Counted from the stretch's first letter, positions 24,058 through 35,548 are shown. The stretch: DNA of 64,000 bases from Corbicula japonica (GCA_038501625.1 JAZAYU010000180.1:62001-126000); one strand, 5' to 3'. A program made the numbers and translations. The notes: generated from the sequence alone by a model not told the origin.

Positions 24058-24193
24058 CCTCTGGTGACTGATCTTGTACCATCTTTGTTGTTAACAATCT
24101 TGTTGATGCAGTAATTATCAGGATATGCACAATCTACCTCTTCATAGAGCTTCTCGCACAGAAATTCTGGACCAGCACACTGAACGCACTTGG
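24058..24193 (-). CDS. Penultimate exon: first half of Ly6/uPAR-like domain
   Basis: The acceptor is tatttaag. The exon runs two bases, 44 codons and two bases. It reads KCVQCAGPEFLCEKL, then EVDCAYPDNYCIN, and ends in VTRG. The opening CxxC, the DC...YC pair and the Gly-Cys junction with the next exon match the LU (Ly6/uPAR) plan. The donor reads GG|GCAAGT, a GC-AG rather than GT-AG intron. The split codon GG+C gives the Gly directly before the first Cys of the last exon, which supports this junction. Confidence 0.7.
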
Positions 24194-25092
24194 CTTAAAT
24201 AGAAGTTCAAACGTCTATAACATTTGCAATATTTAAGATATATCATGTGACAAAATATTCTTATAATATAACTGAACAAGAATAAATTTAGATTTACATA
24301 TGTTCTAGGCTGAGTTTATATAACAGATATTTCTGAACGCGTATGAACATCAGTCGCGAACTGCAATAAGCAAGATAAAAATCACCAATTATTCACTGAA
24401 ATAAAAAAAAATAATTACTATTATATTATTCATGCTCTCTTGTTTCCCTATAGTTTACGGACAAACTGATAACATGAAATTATTGCTATAAATTTAGATT
24501 ACCCACCCTTCGTCTTTTAACATATCACTCGTACAATGTATAATACAGCAAAGCTATTAATTGGCTTCTTATTCTATTCCGTCCACTACATGTTCTTGTG
24601 CTCGTAGGAAAGCTAACAAACCAGTTAAGATTCTGATAAAAGGATCATTAAACCCATTTAACCCATTTAATTGGACTAAATGCAGTTAACAAAAAAAACT
24701 AGAGAAAAATCAACATTATTTATAAAATTCGTTAGCTGCCCTATTAAATGATCATTGAAACTTATTGTACTCATCTTACTATAGATGTAAATTAGAGTTT
24801 TAGTAAACTTTAGTTAGCATCTTGACATAAAGTAACACGTTATGTGGCTAGAACTTATCCATGAGATATTACCTTGTTAGGTAATCACATTTCCTTTGTC
24901 CCTAAACTGGTTTTTTGGGTATAAAACATTTCCATGGAGTCATTAGTTCGTTGGTTTAGATTATCTTAAGCCATGCATACATAGACTTCAATCTGTATTT
25001 TGGAGATATTTTATACGTCATTCGAAAACAAAAACTTAAGTATCAAACGACTATTTACCAAAACACGATTATTTTATTATAAGTGTACTTAC

Positions 25093-25665
25093 TTGTTTTC
25101 GGCGGTATTGTATAAGGTATTTTACTTGTTGACGTCAGCACATTCGTTGGACTATTGATAATTCCTGTTTCAGATGTAGAACTCACTGTAGAAATAGTTG
25201 TAGAACTTGTATCGCCTGTTCCTTGCCCAGATGCCGAACTCGTTGTCGACTGCAATGTATTTGATGTTTGAACACTAGTGTTTGTACTTCCATTCGGACT
25301 GACTGGTGAAGCTGTTGTAGAACTTGTATCGCCTGTTCCCTGCCCAGATGGGGAACTCGTTGTTGACTGCATTGCATTTGGTGTTTGAAGACTAGTGTTT
25401 GTATTTCCATTCGGGCTGACTGGTGAAGCTGTTGTAGAACTTGTATCGCCTGTTCCATGACCTGATGGCGAACTCGTTGTTGACTGCAATGTATTTGGTG
25501 TTTGAAAACTAGCATTTGTATTTCCATTCGGACTGACTGGTGAGGCTGTTGTAGAACTTGTATCGCCTGTTCCTTGCCCAGATGGCGAACTCGTTGATGA
25601 TGGCAATCCAGTTGATGTTCCATTCGCATGACAGGTGGCTGATGAGGCGGTTGTAGAATCTGTTC
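25093..25665 (-). CDS. Mucin-type Ser/Thr-rich repeat exon
   Basis: This 573-bp exon lies between a ctcaaacag acceptor and an AA|GTAAGT donor. It encodes about 190 residues, mostly Ser, Thr, Pro, Gly and Asn. A 39-residue unit with the core QGTGDTSSTTASPVSPNGNT is repeated about four times (117-bp DNA period, 25,200-25,620). The only Cys is near its start. Such repeats are normally heavily O-glycosylated and act as an extended, hydrated stalk. The one-base overhang A joins CC of the exon at 24,193 to give Thr just before KCVQC. Unit number is likely to vary between alleles. Confidence 0.8.
25200..25620 (-). repeat. 117-bp coding minisatellite
   Basis: The string gttgtagaacttgtatcgcc recurs at a 117-bp spacing about four times. 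The units differ by scattered substitutions and stay in frame within the mucin exon. Confidence 0.85.
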
Positions 25666-25871
25666 CTGTTTGAGAAAAATAATGTCAGTCGATCTTATTG
25701 TACTAATCATTGTGAATATGTAAATATTAATCTTCAGAAAGGAAATAATTATGTTATTTAGACGTGAATTTATCTTGTTCTCATAGCATGAATGCAAATA
25801 CAGAGTAAAGCTCAACTGTTTTTAAAGAACGAATAAAACATTAAACAAACACAATGTTTAAATTATAAATA

Positions 25872-27230
25872 CGAGGTGTGTTCGTAAAGTTCTTGGACAA
25901 GTAAGAGAACCAAACAAGGTGGTTACCGATTACAGTAAATTTCATATAAACATAATCGGTAGAATTATTCTGATGCACAAGAAAATAACATAAAAATACA
26001 AAGAACTATAGTAAAGTTACACTAACACAAATACAACAACAACCACGCCAAAGATAGATTGACGACGTTAAACATCACAAATTTAACGTTTACGTCACAT
26101 CTTTTCAATATATTTTCCATCGCAATCAACACTCTTTCGATGGCGCTGCATCCACTTACAAAACACGTCCGTAAACCAACTCTTCTCTTACGTGGATACC
26201 ATTCTGAGAACATCCATGTGGAGATCATTCAGGCATGCAAACAATCCCGCGCAACTCGGCCTTCAAGCGAGGGAATAGTGCAACATCTATAGGCTCGAGG
26301 TCGGGTGAGTAAGGTGCGTGCGGGACACGCTCCATACCCAGCAAGTCTTTCGTGTCTAAGGTTTTAACGGCCCGATGGGCAGGTGCGTTTTACTGGTGGT
26401 AGATAAACTCTTCAATATCTATGTCCGGACGTTTCCGCATGGGCGCCTGTATCAAATCCCGGCGGATAACCTCCAGTCAAAAATGAGAACATATTCGATT
26501 TTACGAGCACTTTGATCATTATTATAACATGTATAATTATATGAATTTCGTAAAAACGCTTAAGTCTAATTAGTTTTATATAAAAATAGTAATTAATTCA
26601 TGATCACGTCTTCTGATAGTAAGCAGCATTTACCGTGGTGTCCTCTGGTACGGCGTGCAACAGTATCAGTCAGTGCGCGTCCATGAAGAACATGAACATA
26701 AATTTCCCAGATCACTTGCAGGTTCTCGCCTTCTTCGGGGGTGTATATGTGTGTTTCCATATAATCGATTGTTGTTTAGATTCTGCCTCCTTACAAATAC
26801 ATTTACGTTTCATCCATTTTCACTATACGGTGGAGAAACTGACAGCCCTCTCGATCATAGCGGCTCAGAAACGATCTTGATTTCGTAATGTGAGCATTTT
26901 TCTTGTCCTCTATCTAGAGCCGAAGTACACACCTAGCGCACACTTTATTCATCTTCGTGGTTTTTGTGAGTTTACGATAAACAACATTTACACAGATTCC
27001 TGTCATGTCACTTATCTCGCGCACTGATAGTCGTCTGTCCTCACTGACGATTTCGCGCATTCGATGGACCTCGTCCTCCCCACGGCTTGGACGACCGGAT
27101 CGTGATTTGTCAGAAACGTCTTCAAGTCCGACACGGAACTTCTTGTGCCAGGCAAACACTAAACTTCTGGAAAGGCCATTTCCTTTCTGAATAAACTTAA
27201 AATTGTCCGTCGGTGTCATATACATGTAAG
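25872..27230 (-). mobile_element. Mariner-like transposon remnant
   Basis: The element ends at TA|CGAGGTGTGTTCGTAAAG (25,870 onward), a mariner-type inverted terminus; the opposite terminus was not found. On the minus strand the transposase is readable in pieces: LVFAWHKKFRVGLEDV, SGRPS, the helix-turn-helix VREISDMTGI (about 27,200-26,920), then HRIVKMDET, GKFMFMFFMDAH, and finally NAPAHRAVKTL and PYSPDLEPIDVALFPRLKAE (26,390-26,250). The codon for the third catalytic aspartate, in the QDNAPAH motif, is a TAA stop. Several frameshifts are present, so it is dead. Confidence 0.85.
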
Positions 27231-28624
27231 TACATGACCTAAAATTGTATGACGTACCCTTGTTCAAGTTTTGAATTTGTAGCCACGATAGGTAAACTAG
27301 CTTACTTTCCGTTTCCGGAATATCGACCAAACAACTAATGAAATGAGGTCAGTATTTTAACATAACTTCCAATCAAATGTATGTATAAATTTCGCGCGTT
27401 TTGGACGTTGTTAAATAAATCAATTTTGAAAAAAATGATGAAAGATTAATAATATTAACAAAATGCGGCGAGGTTTCGGGGGTACGTTGATGTGTTGATT
27501 TCCGAACTGTTTGATTGAATCTTTCAAAATTTTGTAAATTACAATGATGGGCTATCAATATCCAATTAAACCACACAACCTAATTTGATTCTGCTTAGCG
27601 CAATTAAAAAATAAAAACATGTTTCCTACTGGTACACAGAAAGCAATTCCCAAGTTAATAATCACTGCATCCGCCATTGTGATCATTTTCTCATCTTTGT
27701 ATCATCAAAACTTGATGTAAATCTAAAGGAAAAGTTGTGGTTTGTCATTCCATTGCACTAAAAAAACTTCATATGGCTTCGTAATGGTCTGCTGGGCAGA
27801 ATAAGCTCATTCACTCTTCTCTATTTTATCCATAACGTGTTAATGTGGATGTTAAGGAGAAAATTCTATTTTCCTCACAATCGTTTGTGACAAATTATTT
27901 GAGTGGTCTAGCGAATTGTAACAATGTAATTTTCTACGATAGATGTCTGAAGCCTTTGAAAAAAAACTGTATTTAATTCGATAAAATAGAACATAAATGT
28001 GGACAAGTTTTTAATATTTTTGACCGAATAAACGTGATTTTCGAATAATTCGATTTTAAAGTTAATAGATTTTTTTCTATTTAAGTTGTAGAGTTTTAAA
28101 AAAACTTTTACATAAATATCAAATGACGTAAGAGAGTAACGTCAACATTCAACGCATGAAACGTTATCAATCTAGAAAAGAAAATCATGTGAATTGTTTC
28201 AGATAATGAAAAAATCTGCAAAATGAGGCATTTATTTTGCATTTACCAATAACATTAAGATGTTTTCATAACAAATTTAACAGCTGTGCCAGTTAACGGC
28301 ATTTTGGCGGCACTTTCGTTGTCTTCAGTCGTCAAACGTTACGAAGTTATAAAATGTTGGTGTTTTTATTTAGATTTTCCGGTATTGGTAAGCACTCAAT
28401 TATGATTGCCGCACGTGGATTACTTATATAAAGCGTATGCCGACGTAGATATGACGTAATACATAATACTTAAAAACCAGTGAAAAGAAAAATGATAATT
28501 CACTGTTTGAAAACAGTGAAATACGACTTTGATTTTACCGTGAAAATTCTATAATTCACTGAAAGCATAAAATAAAACATTAGGTTAAAGATATAACTAA
28601 CAAAATTTTGCTCCCTTTCCTTGA
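27231..28624. other. Intron sequence, nothing recognised
   Basis: AT-rich sequence between the mariner remnant and the tail of the minus-strand LINE. No exon with convincing splice sites was found. Confidence 0.4.
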
Positions 28625-28829
28625 TATATAAACTTGAAACTTGAAACATATTTATTTAATTAAACGCCTATTTTATGTACACATATTCAATGGTGTTGTA
28701 CATAACATTTACATATTAAGAACATACATACATAAAAAAGCACATTTAAATAAAAGTACACATTATCAATTAAGAATCATTAAAACTATTACAATAAAAC
28801 AGTATTAGAATAAATGAATATATTAAAAT

Positions 28830-29574
28830 TAGGGATGTCAACGGATCCTGAATTTGGGATCCGGATATCCGTTGAACGATCCGAACTTATATCCGGATAT
28901 ACGAATATAAACACTTTGCTTATGGAAATATGTCGTTTCCTTAGACATAAACGCTTCATAACTTTAATATTTTAATTAATTACGAACAAACAAGCATTTG
29001 ATATTCTCAATAAGTATTTTATTTTTTCAGTTGTTTAATAAATATTGCAAACATTTGAAATTGAAACGATAAAAAGCTGTGTGAATGATCTATACATTTG
29101 CTCTTTTTTTATCATCATTTTACTTAACAAAATGTCGCACAGCGAACTATAGAAAGGAAGGCATAACCAATTATTTGTTTAGAACGTAGATATTAATAAT
29201 TCTATATCGCAAGATCAAATAAAAATGAATTCATCAATAGATAGAACAAAACTTGCATAATTAAACGTGAGAAATTAATTTATGACCGCTTAACCTGTTG
29301 TCCACAGAATTATAGCTCTCGATAAAACCGATCGAAAAAATTAAAGATAATATTCTTTACTCAAAATAGGTAAACTTCCAACGTTGACTATTAATTAGCA
29401 AGTTCTTTTATATTAACTGTCACACTTTAACAAATTTTTTGACATTCTTATGCTAAAATGCATACTGACATTGTGGAAAAAAAATTAGCAAAATAAAAGT
29501 AATATAAAAAATAAAGTTTTTATAAACGAATATCCGGATGCCAAATTCGATTCGGATATCTGATGACATCCCTA
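28830..29574. mobile_element. Short hAT-type element nested in the LINE tail
   Basis: The left end tagggatgtcaacggatcc and the right end tctgatgacatcccta are inverted. The flanks are attaaaat (28,822-28,829) and aataaaat (29,575-29,582), an 8-bp duplication with one mismatch. Subterminal atccggatatccg strings occur on both sides. The 745-bp interior has no coding frame, so it is non-autonomous. Confidence 0.75.
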
Positions 29575-29679
29575 AATAAAATGTTAAGAATTAACATCAT
29601 TGATCTAAAAAGGATGGGTAACAAAACTTAAAATATAGAACATGAACAAGATAATGGCGATTTTTCTCAGAATACTCAT

Positions 29680-31095
29680 AGATCTTGTCGTTAGTAAATT
29701 TTAAAATAATTTAAAGAAGTCTCTAAAATAATAGGTCTTCAACGTTTTCTTAAAAATATCCAATGTCTCGGATTCCCTTATTTCGATTTCCACAATTTCG
29801 GCCCCACAGTACGAAATCCCCTAGCTCCGAAAGTTCTGCGTTTATTCAAAGGAACAGAGTAGCTCAGTGAGGAGTGGTCAGATGATCTCAGATTTCGTGT
29901 CGGTGTATGGTGTGACAACAGCTCTATCAGGTAGACTGGTGCGCTGCCTCGAGAACAGTTGTACATGAATGTCATCATTTTAAATACTATCCTGGCTTTT
30001 ACGGGCAACCAATGAAGGTCGAAGAGCGCTTGTCTCGAACTGTCATACTTGTTACGCTTGAGAATCAGTTTCGCATACATGTTTTGAATCCGTTGCATTT
30101 TGTTGATATCGCACAGAGATACACGATATAGCACAACATTACAGTAGTCTAAGTGGGACATAACCAACGACAAACACAGGATCTCAGTGGCTTCCATTGT
30201 GAGATATTAACGTATACTTTTTTTATTTTGAAGAAGTTCAACATAGAAGTTCTACAGTTCAGTTTTATATGTTCTTTGAAGTTAAGTGACTCGTCAAGAA
30301 AAGCTCCAAGATAACGAATGCACTTTTGTTTTTCAATGTTGTCATTTGCAATGTTAATAGAAGTAGTAATACATTTGTCAAGCTGTTGTAGACTACCGAA
30401 CATAATGAATTCTGTTTTCGATGCGTTCATTTTCAGTTTATTTTCATTCATCCAATCGTTTATAATCATAGCGCACTGTTCAAGCTCTTGCATAGCGTTC
30501 CTTTCCGCCACAGGATTTGGACGAAATCGCGTGGTCGTCAGCGAATCCATATACTGTTACTGATGGTGGAATGACGTCGAAAAGGGCCCAGCGTACGTCA
30601 GATACAACCACGGCCCCAGACAACTTCCTTGAGGCACAGAACATTGTAGCTGTCGAAGCGTTGACGTCGATGAGCCTACCACGATATAGCATCTGCATGG
30701 ACGTAAGTTCAAGTCGAGCCAATACAACGCCATACCGCAGACGCCATACTGCTTCTGAAGGACGTCAAGCAAGATACTGTGATCCACTGTATCAAATGCA
30801 GCAGATAGATCAATGGCTATGAGCGCTGTAACTTCCTGCTTTTCCATGCCGTCAAGGGGATCATTCACAAGACGTAACAACGCTGATTCACAAGAGTGGT
30901 GCCGTCTATAAGCCGACTGGTTCTAGGCATAAGATAACTCTCCTCAACGTGTATATTGAGTCTATATAGTGCGGCTTTCTCAATCAGTTTGGACAAGAAT
31001 GACAAATCGCTCACTGGTCTATAGTTCGAGAATTCAAGTTCTATGCCAATTTTCTTGATTAAAGGTCTGACAATGCCCTTTTTCTATTTAGACGG
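29680..31095 (-). pseudogene. LINE reverse transcriptase, frameshifted
   Basis: Pieces in transcript order: IVRPLIKKIG and FSNYRPVSDLSFLSKLIEKA (31,085-30,950), the block with IDLSAAFDTVDHSILL, then CSVPQGSCLGPWLY (30,880-30,560), VYGFADDHAI with the intact FADD box (about 30,555), NDWMNENKLKMNASKTEFIM, then SHLDYCNVVLYRV, DLHWLPVKARIVFK and RTFGARGFRTVGPKLW, ending near IRESETLDIFKKTLKTYYF (about 29,790-29,710). The blocks lie in at least three frames. The catalytic residues are present but the protein cannot be made. Confidence 0.8.
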
Positions 31096-32269
31096 GAATA
31101 CGCCCTCTTTTAGCGAAAGATTCACCAATTTAGTAAAAATAGGTAATAGTTCATTTAAGTATAATTTCAAAATATTTGTTGGTAAAACATCTAATTCACA
31201 TGATTTTGTATGTAACTGGGTTATTAGCTTTCTAATGTCTTCAGTGGTCAGCTCTTGAAATGTGTCAAAGATAGGTGTGTCTTTATAACATGGCTTGTGA
31301 TTGTCGAAATCTTTCAATGAGTCGCAGATTTTCTGAATTTTATTCATAAAATGATCTGCAAATTTTTCAGCAAGAGTAATCTCATCTTGTTCAACTTTCA
31401 TCAGATTTTCGGAATGCTTTCCATTTAATTCTGATACAAATTTGTACAATTTTTTAGGATCACCTTTAGAGTCAAGAACTTTCTGGCTTAAGGCCGCACA
31501 CTTTTCTTTGTTTATTTCATTTGTGTATTCATTACGAGCTTCTTTGAATTGTTCATGTAAATGCGGATGTTTATGCTCTTTCCAAAGGCACTCTGATCTG
31601 CGAAGCTCCCAATTTAGTAAAAATAGGTTATAGTTCATTTAAGTATAATTTCAAAATATTTGTTGGTAAAACATCTAATTCACATGATTTTGTATGTAAC
31701 TGGGTTATTAGCTTTCTAATGTCTTCAGTGGTCAGCTCTTGAAATATGTCAAAGATAGGTGTGTCTTTATAACATGGCTTGTGATTGTCGAAATCGTTCA
31801 ATGAGTCGCAGATTTTCTGAATTTTATTCATAAAATGATCTGCAAATTTTTCAGCAAGAGTAATCTCATCTTGTTCAACTTTCATCAGATTTTCGGAATG
31901 CTTTCCATTTAAGTCTGATACAAATTTGTACAATTTTTTAGGATCACCTTTAGAGTCAAGAACTTTCTGGTTTAAGGCCGCACACTTTTCTTTGTTTATT
32001 TCATTTGTGTATTCATTACGAGCTTCTTTGAATTGTTCATGTAAATGCGGATGTTTATGCTCTTTCCAAAGGCACTCTGATCTGCGAAGCTCCCGCTTTA
32101 GAATTAAAATGTTTTCTGTAAACCAATGTTTAGGAGCTCGGCTAATGATTCGTTGTTCTTGTAATCGAGCATGAATGTTAAGTACTCTTTTAACTTCGTC
32201 TTCGAATTGTTCCACAAAATTGTCAACATTGTCTGTTTGAATTGATATTTCGCGAAGATCTGCCGCCAA
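31096..32269 (-). pseudogene. LINE linker region with a duplicated segment
   Basis: The first frame (32,269-31,628) reads from AADLREISIQTDNVD through SRAPKHWFTENILILKREL and RRSECLWKEHKHPHLHEQ to the typical FADHFMNKIQKI and PTNILKLYL strings. The second frame (31,638-31,084) repeats RRSECLW...LYLNEL nearly identically. The duplication inserts about 161 residues' worth of sequence and shifts the frame. Confidence 0.8.
31127..32094. repeat. 484-bp tandem duplication inside the LINE
   Basis: Units 31,127-31,610 and 31,611-32,094 are nearly identical, with only a few substitutions. The low divergence compared with the decayed LINE indicates that the duplication is younger than the insertion, or that it is an assembly artefact. 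Confidence 0.85.
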
Positions 32270-32430
32270 AGCATCTTTTTCTACATCCTTGAAGTTTCTA
32301 AAGATATCGTTTTGCTACTAATTGATCTTTTTCAACTTTTGTCACAATTTTTACTGAACAGTGATCGGAAACAAAATTTCCAGGTTCGCATGATAAAACA
32401 TATAGATATATACACATTTTTACGCATGTG

Positions 32431-32494
32431 CGACCAGTGTAGATCCAGATCAGCCGGCACATCCGTGCCGTCTGATCAGGATCTGCACTGGTCG
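32431..32494. repeat. 64-bp palindromic repeat
   Basis: The left arm cgaccagtgtagatccagat and the right arm gatctgcactggtcg pair over most of their length around ccggcacatccgtgccg. A partial related string, ggctgatctggatctaaact, follows near 32,563. The palindrome resembles a repeat I recall as frequent in bivalves. Confidence 0.75.
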
Positions 32495-32838
32495 TATTTT
32501 GGTAAGAAATAACCTAATGAATCAAAAGCAAACAGATTAGATGCGCAAACATGCTGATGTCCCGGCTGATCTGGATCTAAACTGTTTGCCCAAGCAATAA
32601 AGGTTTATCCATACAGTAAAGGGTTAATAATATCAGCTATAAATCGCATCATTTCATAAACGCCGTTTATCGTTTTAAAGATATTTCTTGTTTCTGAATG
32701 TGACAAAATTCCTGATATGTATATTTTACCTCTTTTTAAATGTATAAGAATTACTGTTTTATTATCTGAACGTGACACAGATTTTTGCATTAGCCGAAAA
32801 CTAGACAAGTATACTCTAGTATACCCTATTCCCAAAAG

Positions 32839-32885
32839 GTGAAATATGCATATCGGGAATGGCCACATCCTGCAGACACAGTTCT
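32839..32885 (+). mobile_element. Short ~100-bp SINE/MITE-like element, fragment
   Basis: The string aggtgaaatatgcatatcgg followed by gaatggccacatcctgcagacac matches the start of the 5,370, 39,184 and 47,830 copies. The GA-rich second half is missing. Confidence 0.6.
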
Positions 32886-33230
32886 ATAAAGCCCTTTATA
32901 CTTAGAAAAATGAAACTTTTAGGCTTGTTAGATAAAAAGGTTATGCTAACAGCAGACTTTCATAAAACGTGTTTACACTCAATCAATATGAGACCTGGAA
33001 TGACTTTTGCATTACTTTTCGAACACCCCCCGTAATATGACATTACAATTATTAATAACTGAAATATATATAAAAAATAAGGGGTACACTTAGACATCAG
33101 TGTGTCAATCATAACTTTAAAAAAATCTATTTCTATAAATACAAGCAATCTTTGCCTTATTACCTCGATATGTGTTCTCGGGAGAGACAACCTTGTTATT
33201 ATTTAACACAGTAGAATAAAATACACTTAC

Positions 33231-33347
33231 TACAACATGCACAATACCGGGGACACTTCGCTACCAAATCAGGTTTGGAGCAGATTACCATAGGTCTGTC
33301 GTAAAAACTGATACATACGGGGATGTCTTCACAGGCAGATGTTCTAT
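33231..33347 (-). CDS. ShKT-type six-cysteine exon
   Basis: A 117-bp exon (acceptor ttcaag, donor A|GTAAGT, phase 1-1). It reads SACEDIPVC, then MVICSKPDLVAKCPRYCACC. The spacing CxD...C...C...CPxxCxxC is that of the ShKT fold, a small disulfide module named after a sea anemone peptide and common in secreted enzymes, mucins and matrix proteins of invertebrates. The Lys-Tyr/Phe dyad context of channel blockers is not evident, so a structural role is more likely than toxicity. Confidence 0.75.
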
Positions 33348-33809
33348 CTTGAAAAACGAGAAACATTTTCGGTGACAAAGAATAGCTGTTTTTGACATTT
33401 ATCAAAATATTGAGAAACAGGCAATGGTTTATCCGGATATAATTATTCATCTATATTTCGCCATTCTATAAGCCCCTAATAAAATTTTAAACAATCGTAA
33501 TGTATCTAGAAAGCGAACGAGGAGGTTGATTTCAAAATCAGTACGCATCTTAAGGCTTAAACGTACATGCTACTTTGTGTTTAGTGTATAAGCAAACGAA
33601 ACATAAATACTACACTTAAACGTAAGGGTTGATTGAAGTGACCCTTAATGAAAACATATTAAGTAAACACATATTTGTCCTGAGTTGGTAACCGAGGTGT
33701 ATATGTATGCGTGTGGGTAGGGAGGGGCTTAAGTTTCAGCTCCGGAAAAATCTTAGTAGTTTATTTAAGAATCTTACTTCTTTGCATCACTTTAAAGAAA
33801 TGTACTTAC

Positions 33810-33845
33810 TGTACAAGCTACAGTCGACAGTCATTGTGCTCATAG
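33810..33845 (-). CDS. 36-bp phase 1-1 microexon
   Basis: Between acceptor ttattttag and donor A|GTAAGTAC lie two bases, eleven codons (MSTMTVDCSLY) and one base. It connects in frame the TSP1 exon at 34.5 kb with the ShKT exon at 33.3 kb. It has the same length and phase as the exon at 39,404-39,439. It could be a linker, or a chance match. Confidence 0.5.
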
Positions 33846-34445
33846 CTAAAATAAATAGGTATACGACACTATTTTAATCAATAAATTTGTACTCACTATA
33901 CCTAAATAAACAAAACCAGTGTATGCCGCACAACCTATTTATTAAGTGGTTAAGAATAGTAAACGTACACACATAAATAATCTATTCACAAACACCTGAT
34001 TTCTGTTTTCATCTAAAAACTAATTGCTGTGTTGTGAATATTTTATGTTTCGTCACAACCTCTTATCTGTTTGTAAACGTCGTTGATTTTGCATTGACTT
34101 TAGCCGCGTTTTCTGAATGTGGCCTTCCTTATACGACCATTTCACTTTCCTATGAAGTCATAAAGTCCTTCCATTCCAAATCGAATTTAAACGTTTCAGC
34201 CTTGTCCCGATTACCGTTGTATCACTATTTAAAATGATAGTGTTTGATTGCCATTAACATTTTCTCTAACATTTCTTTTATTAGAAAATCCTTTTAAAAA
34301 ATTGAAAAAAACTTGCTTAAATGTATCATGCCATGAACATATTCTGATACATTATGTATCACGTTCCCTTTTGAAAAGAACCAACAAAATATACATAGAT
34401 ACTAGTACATAGATTGTCATGTCGCGTTCATTTTTGTCTTATTAC

Positions 34446-34628
34446 CTGAACACTGTAATTCCTTACATTCGTTTGTTTCTGAAGCAGAACCTGTACAATC
34501 GGCTATTTTTCCCGTCGAGCAATGTCTGTGCCGTAACATATAACAGTCGGTGTATAGCCCAGAGTTCAGCCGTTCACACGTCCAAGGGGACCAGTTTTCC
34601 CATAAAAAGTTTCCTTTTATTTCGTCTT
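34446..34628 (-). CDS. Atypical TSP1 repeat exon
   Basis: A 183-bp exon (acceptor acttgcag, donor CAG|GTAATA, phase 1-1). It reads ENWSPWTCERLNSG, then YTDCYMLRHRHCSTG, then CTGSASETNECKELQC. Six Cys and the WxxW ladder fit thrombospondin type-1, but the canonical CSxTCGxG turn is replaced by a longer WTC...TDC segment. TSP1 repeats bind glycosaminoglycans and matrix proteins and are often C-mannosylated at the Trp residues. Confidence 0.8.
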
Positions 34629-34711
34629 CTGCAAGTAAATATAAATTGTGTGACATTCTATTTTTTAAATATGAACTCGCTGGTTATTTGAAAATATCAA
34701 TGCTAGAAATA

Positions 34712-35546
34712 CACTTAACAACATTCTAAGTATACAACTGCGTACTAGGACATTACTGGCTTGATAATTGAACTATTGCTCTAAAACGTTCAATAAAATA
34801 TGCAAGCAATACTAACTGATTTATAAGTAAAACATTATTCAAAATGACAGACAACTGAGTGCTCACAATCATTTAGAATACTGACACCAACAGAAAACAA
34901 ATTCACAATATCAGTTAATGACGCGTATGGCCACCTTCAGAGGACTGTAGCAGTTTTCATCCAATGGAACTTAAAGTCTGAAGAATATCAGCGACAAGTC
35001 CTTGTTCCGATTGTCCTTCCACGTCTTCAAGCACAAGGATGCATGCAGTTTATGCATGATGGTGCACTGTGTCAGCGTTCGGTGAACATCAGACGTTTTC
35101 TTGAGGTGAACAACTTCAGAATATTTCCAAGGTGAGCTAGACCTCCGGATCTAAATCTAATTGAAAATCTGTTGTGTGATCTTGGAAGAGGCGAACGAAA
35201 CAGGAGGGACCAACCATGCAATTTGAAAATGGTCTTCTTCAGGAATGGGCTTAAGGTTCCATAAAGTCATTCAGCACTGTATTAGCTCAATGAGATCAAT
35301 GTGGCTTGCCCTTATACGCGCTGTTGATGTTCATACTCTTTATTTACTGATGTGAATTTGTATTCTGTGGGTCCCAGTACTCTAAATGATTGTGAGCAGT
35401 CAGTTGTCTGTCATTTTGAAAACTGTTTTACTGATAAATAAGTTAGTATTAATTGCATGTTTTATTGAAAGTTTTGGAGCAATAGTTTAATTATCAATCC
35501 AGTAATGCCCCAGTACGCAGGTGTTTACTTAGAATGTTGTTAAGTG
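34712..35546 (+). mobile_element. Deleted Tc1-like transposon with ~190-bp inverted repeats
   Basis: The ends are TA|CACTTAACAACATTCTAAG and the inverse CTTAGAATGTTGTTAAGTG|TA, with TA target duplications at 34,710-34,711 and 35,547-35,548. The terminal inverted repeats extend about 190 bp with scattered mismatches; both contain caaaatgacagacaactga. Only 835 bp remain between the TA sites, so about half of a typical element is lost. Confidence 0.88.
34977..35264 (+). pseudogene. Tc1-like transposase C-terminal fragment
   Basis: The fragment reads EEYQRQVLVPIVLPRLQ, then CMQFMHDGALCQRSV and RRFLEVNNFRIFPR, a TGA stop where Trp is usual, then ARPPDLNLIENL. The middle catalytic Asp (MHDGA) and the Glu of the LIEN motif remain. 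The N-terminal DNA-binding half is deleted. Confidence 0.8.
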
Positions 35547-35548
35547 TA

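Larger units (their letters stand above)
28625..32395 (-). mobile_element. 5'-truncated LINE, minus strand
   Basis: The element begins within the endonuclease domain, where VSDHCSV (the SDH motif) is readable near 32,375-32,340. It continues through the linker, RT and C-terminal region to a 3' tail of tttcaagtttcaagttt on the minus strand near 28,632-28,648. The reading frame is broken by several frameshifts, a stop (TAG near 31,092) and a 484-bp internal duplication. A hAT element sits in its 3' region. The RT type (IDLSAAFDTVDH, FADD) is Jockey/CR1/L2-like. Confidence 0.8.

Noticed and set aside
25183..25815. 210-codon Gln/His-rich minus-strand frame
   Set aside because: It is the shifted frame of the mucin minisatellite and lacks matching splice phases.
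33231..33347. Reading the ShKT exon as a venom-type potassium-channel toxin
   Set aside because: The module is common in non-toxic secreted proteins, it is one exon of a large modular gene, and key channel-binding residues are not evident.
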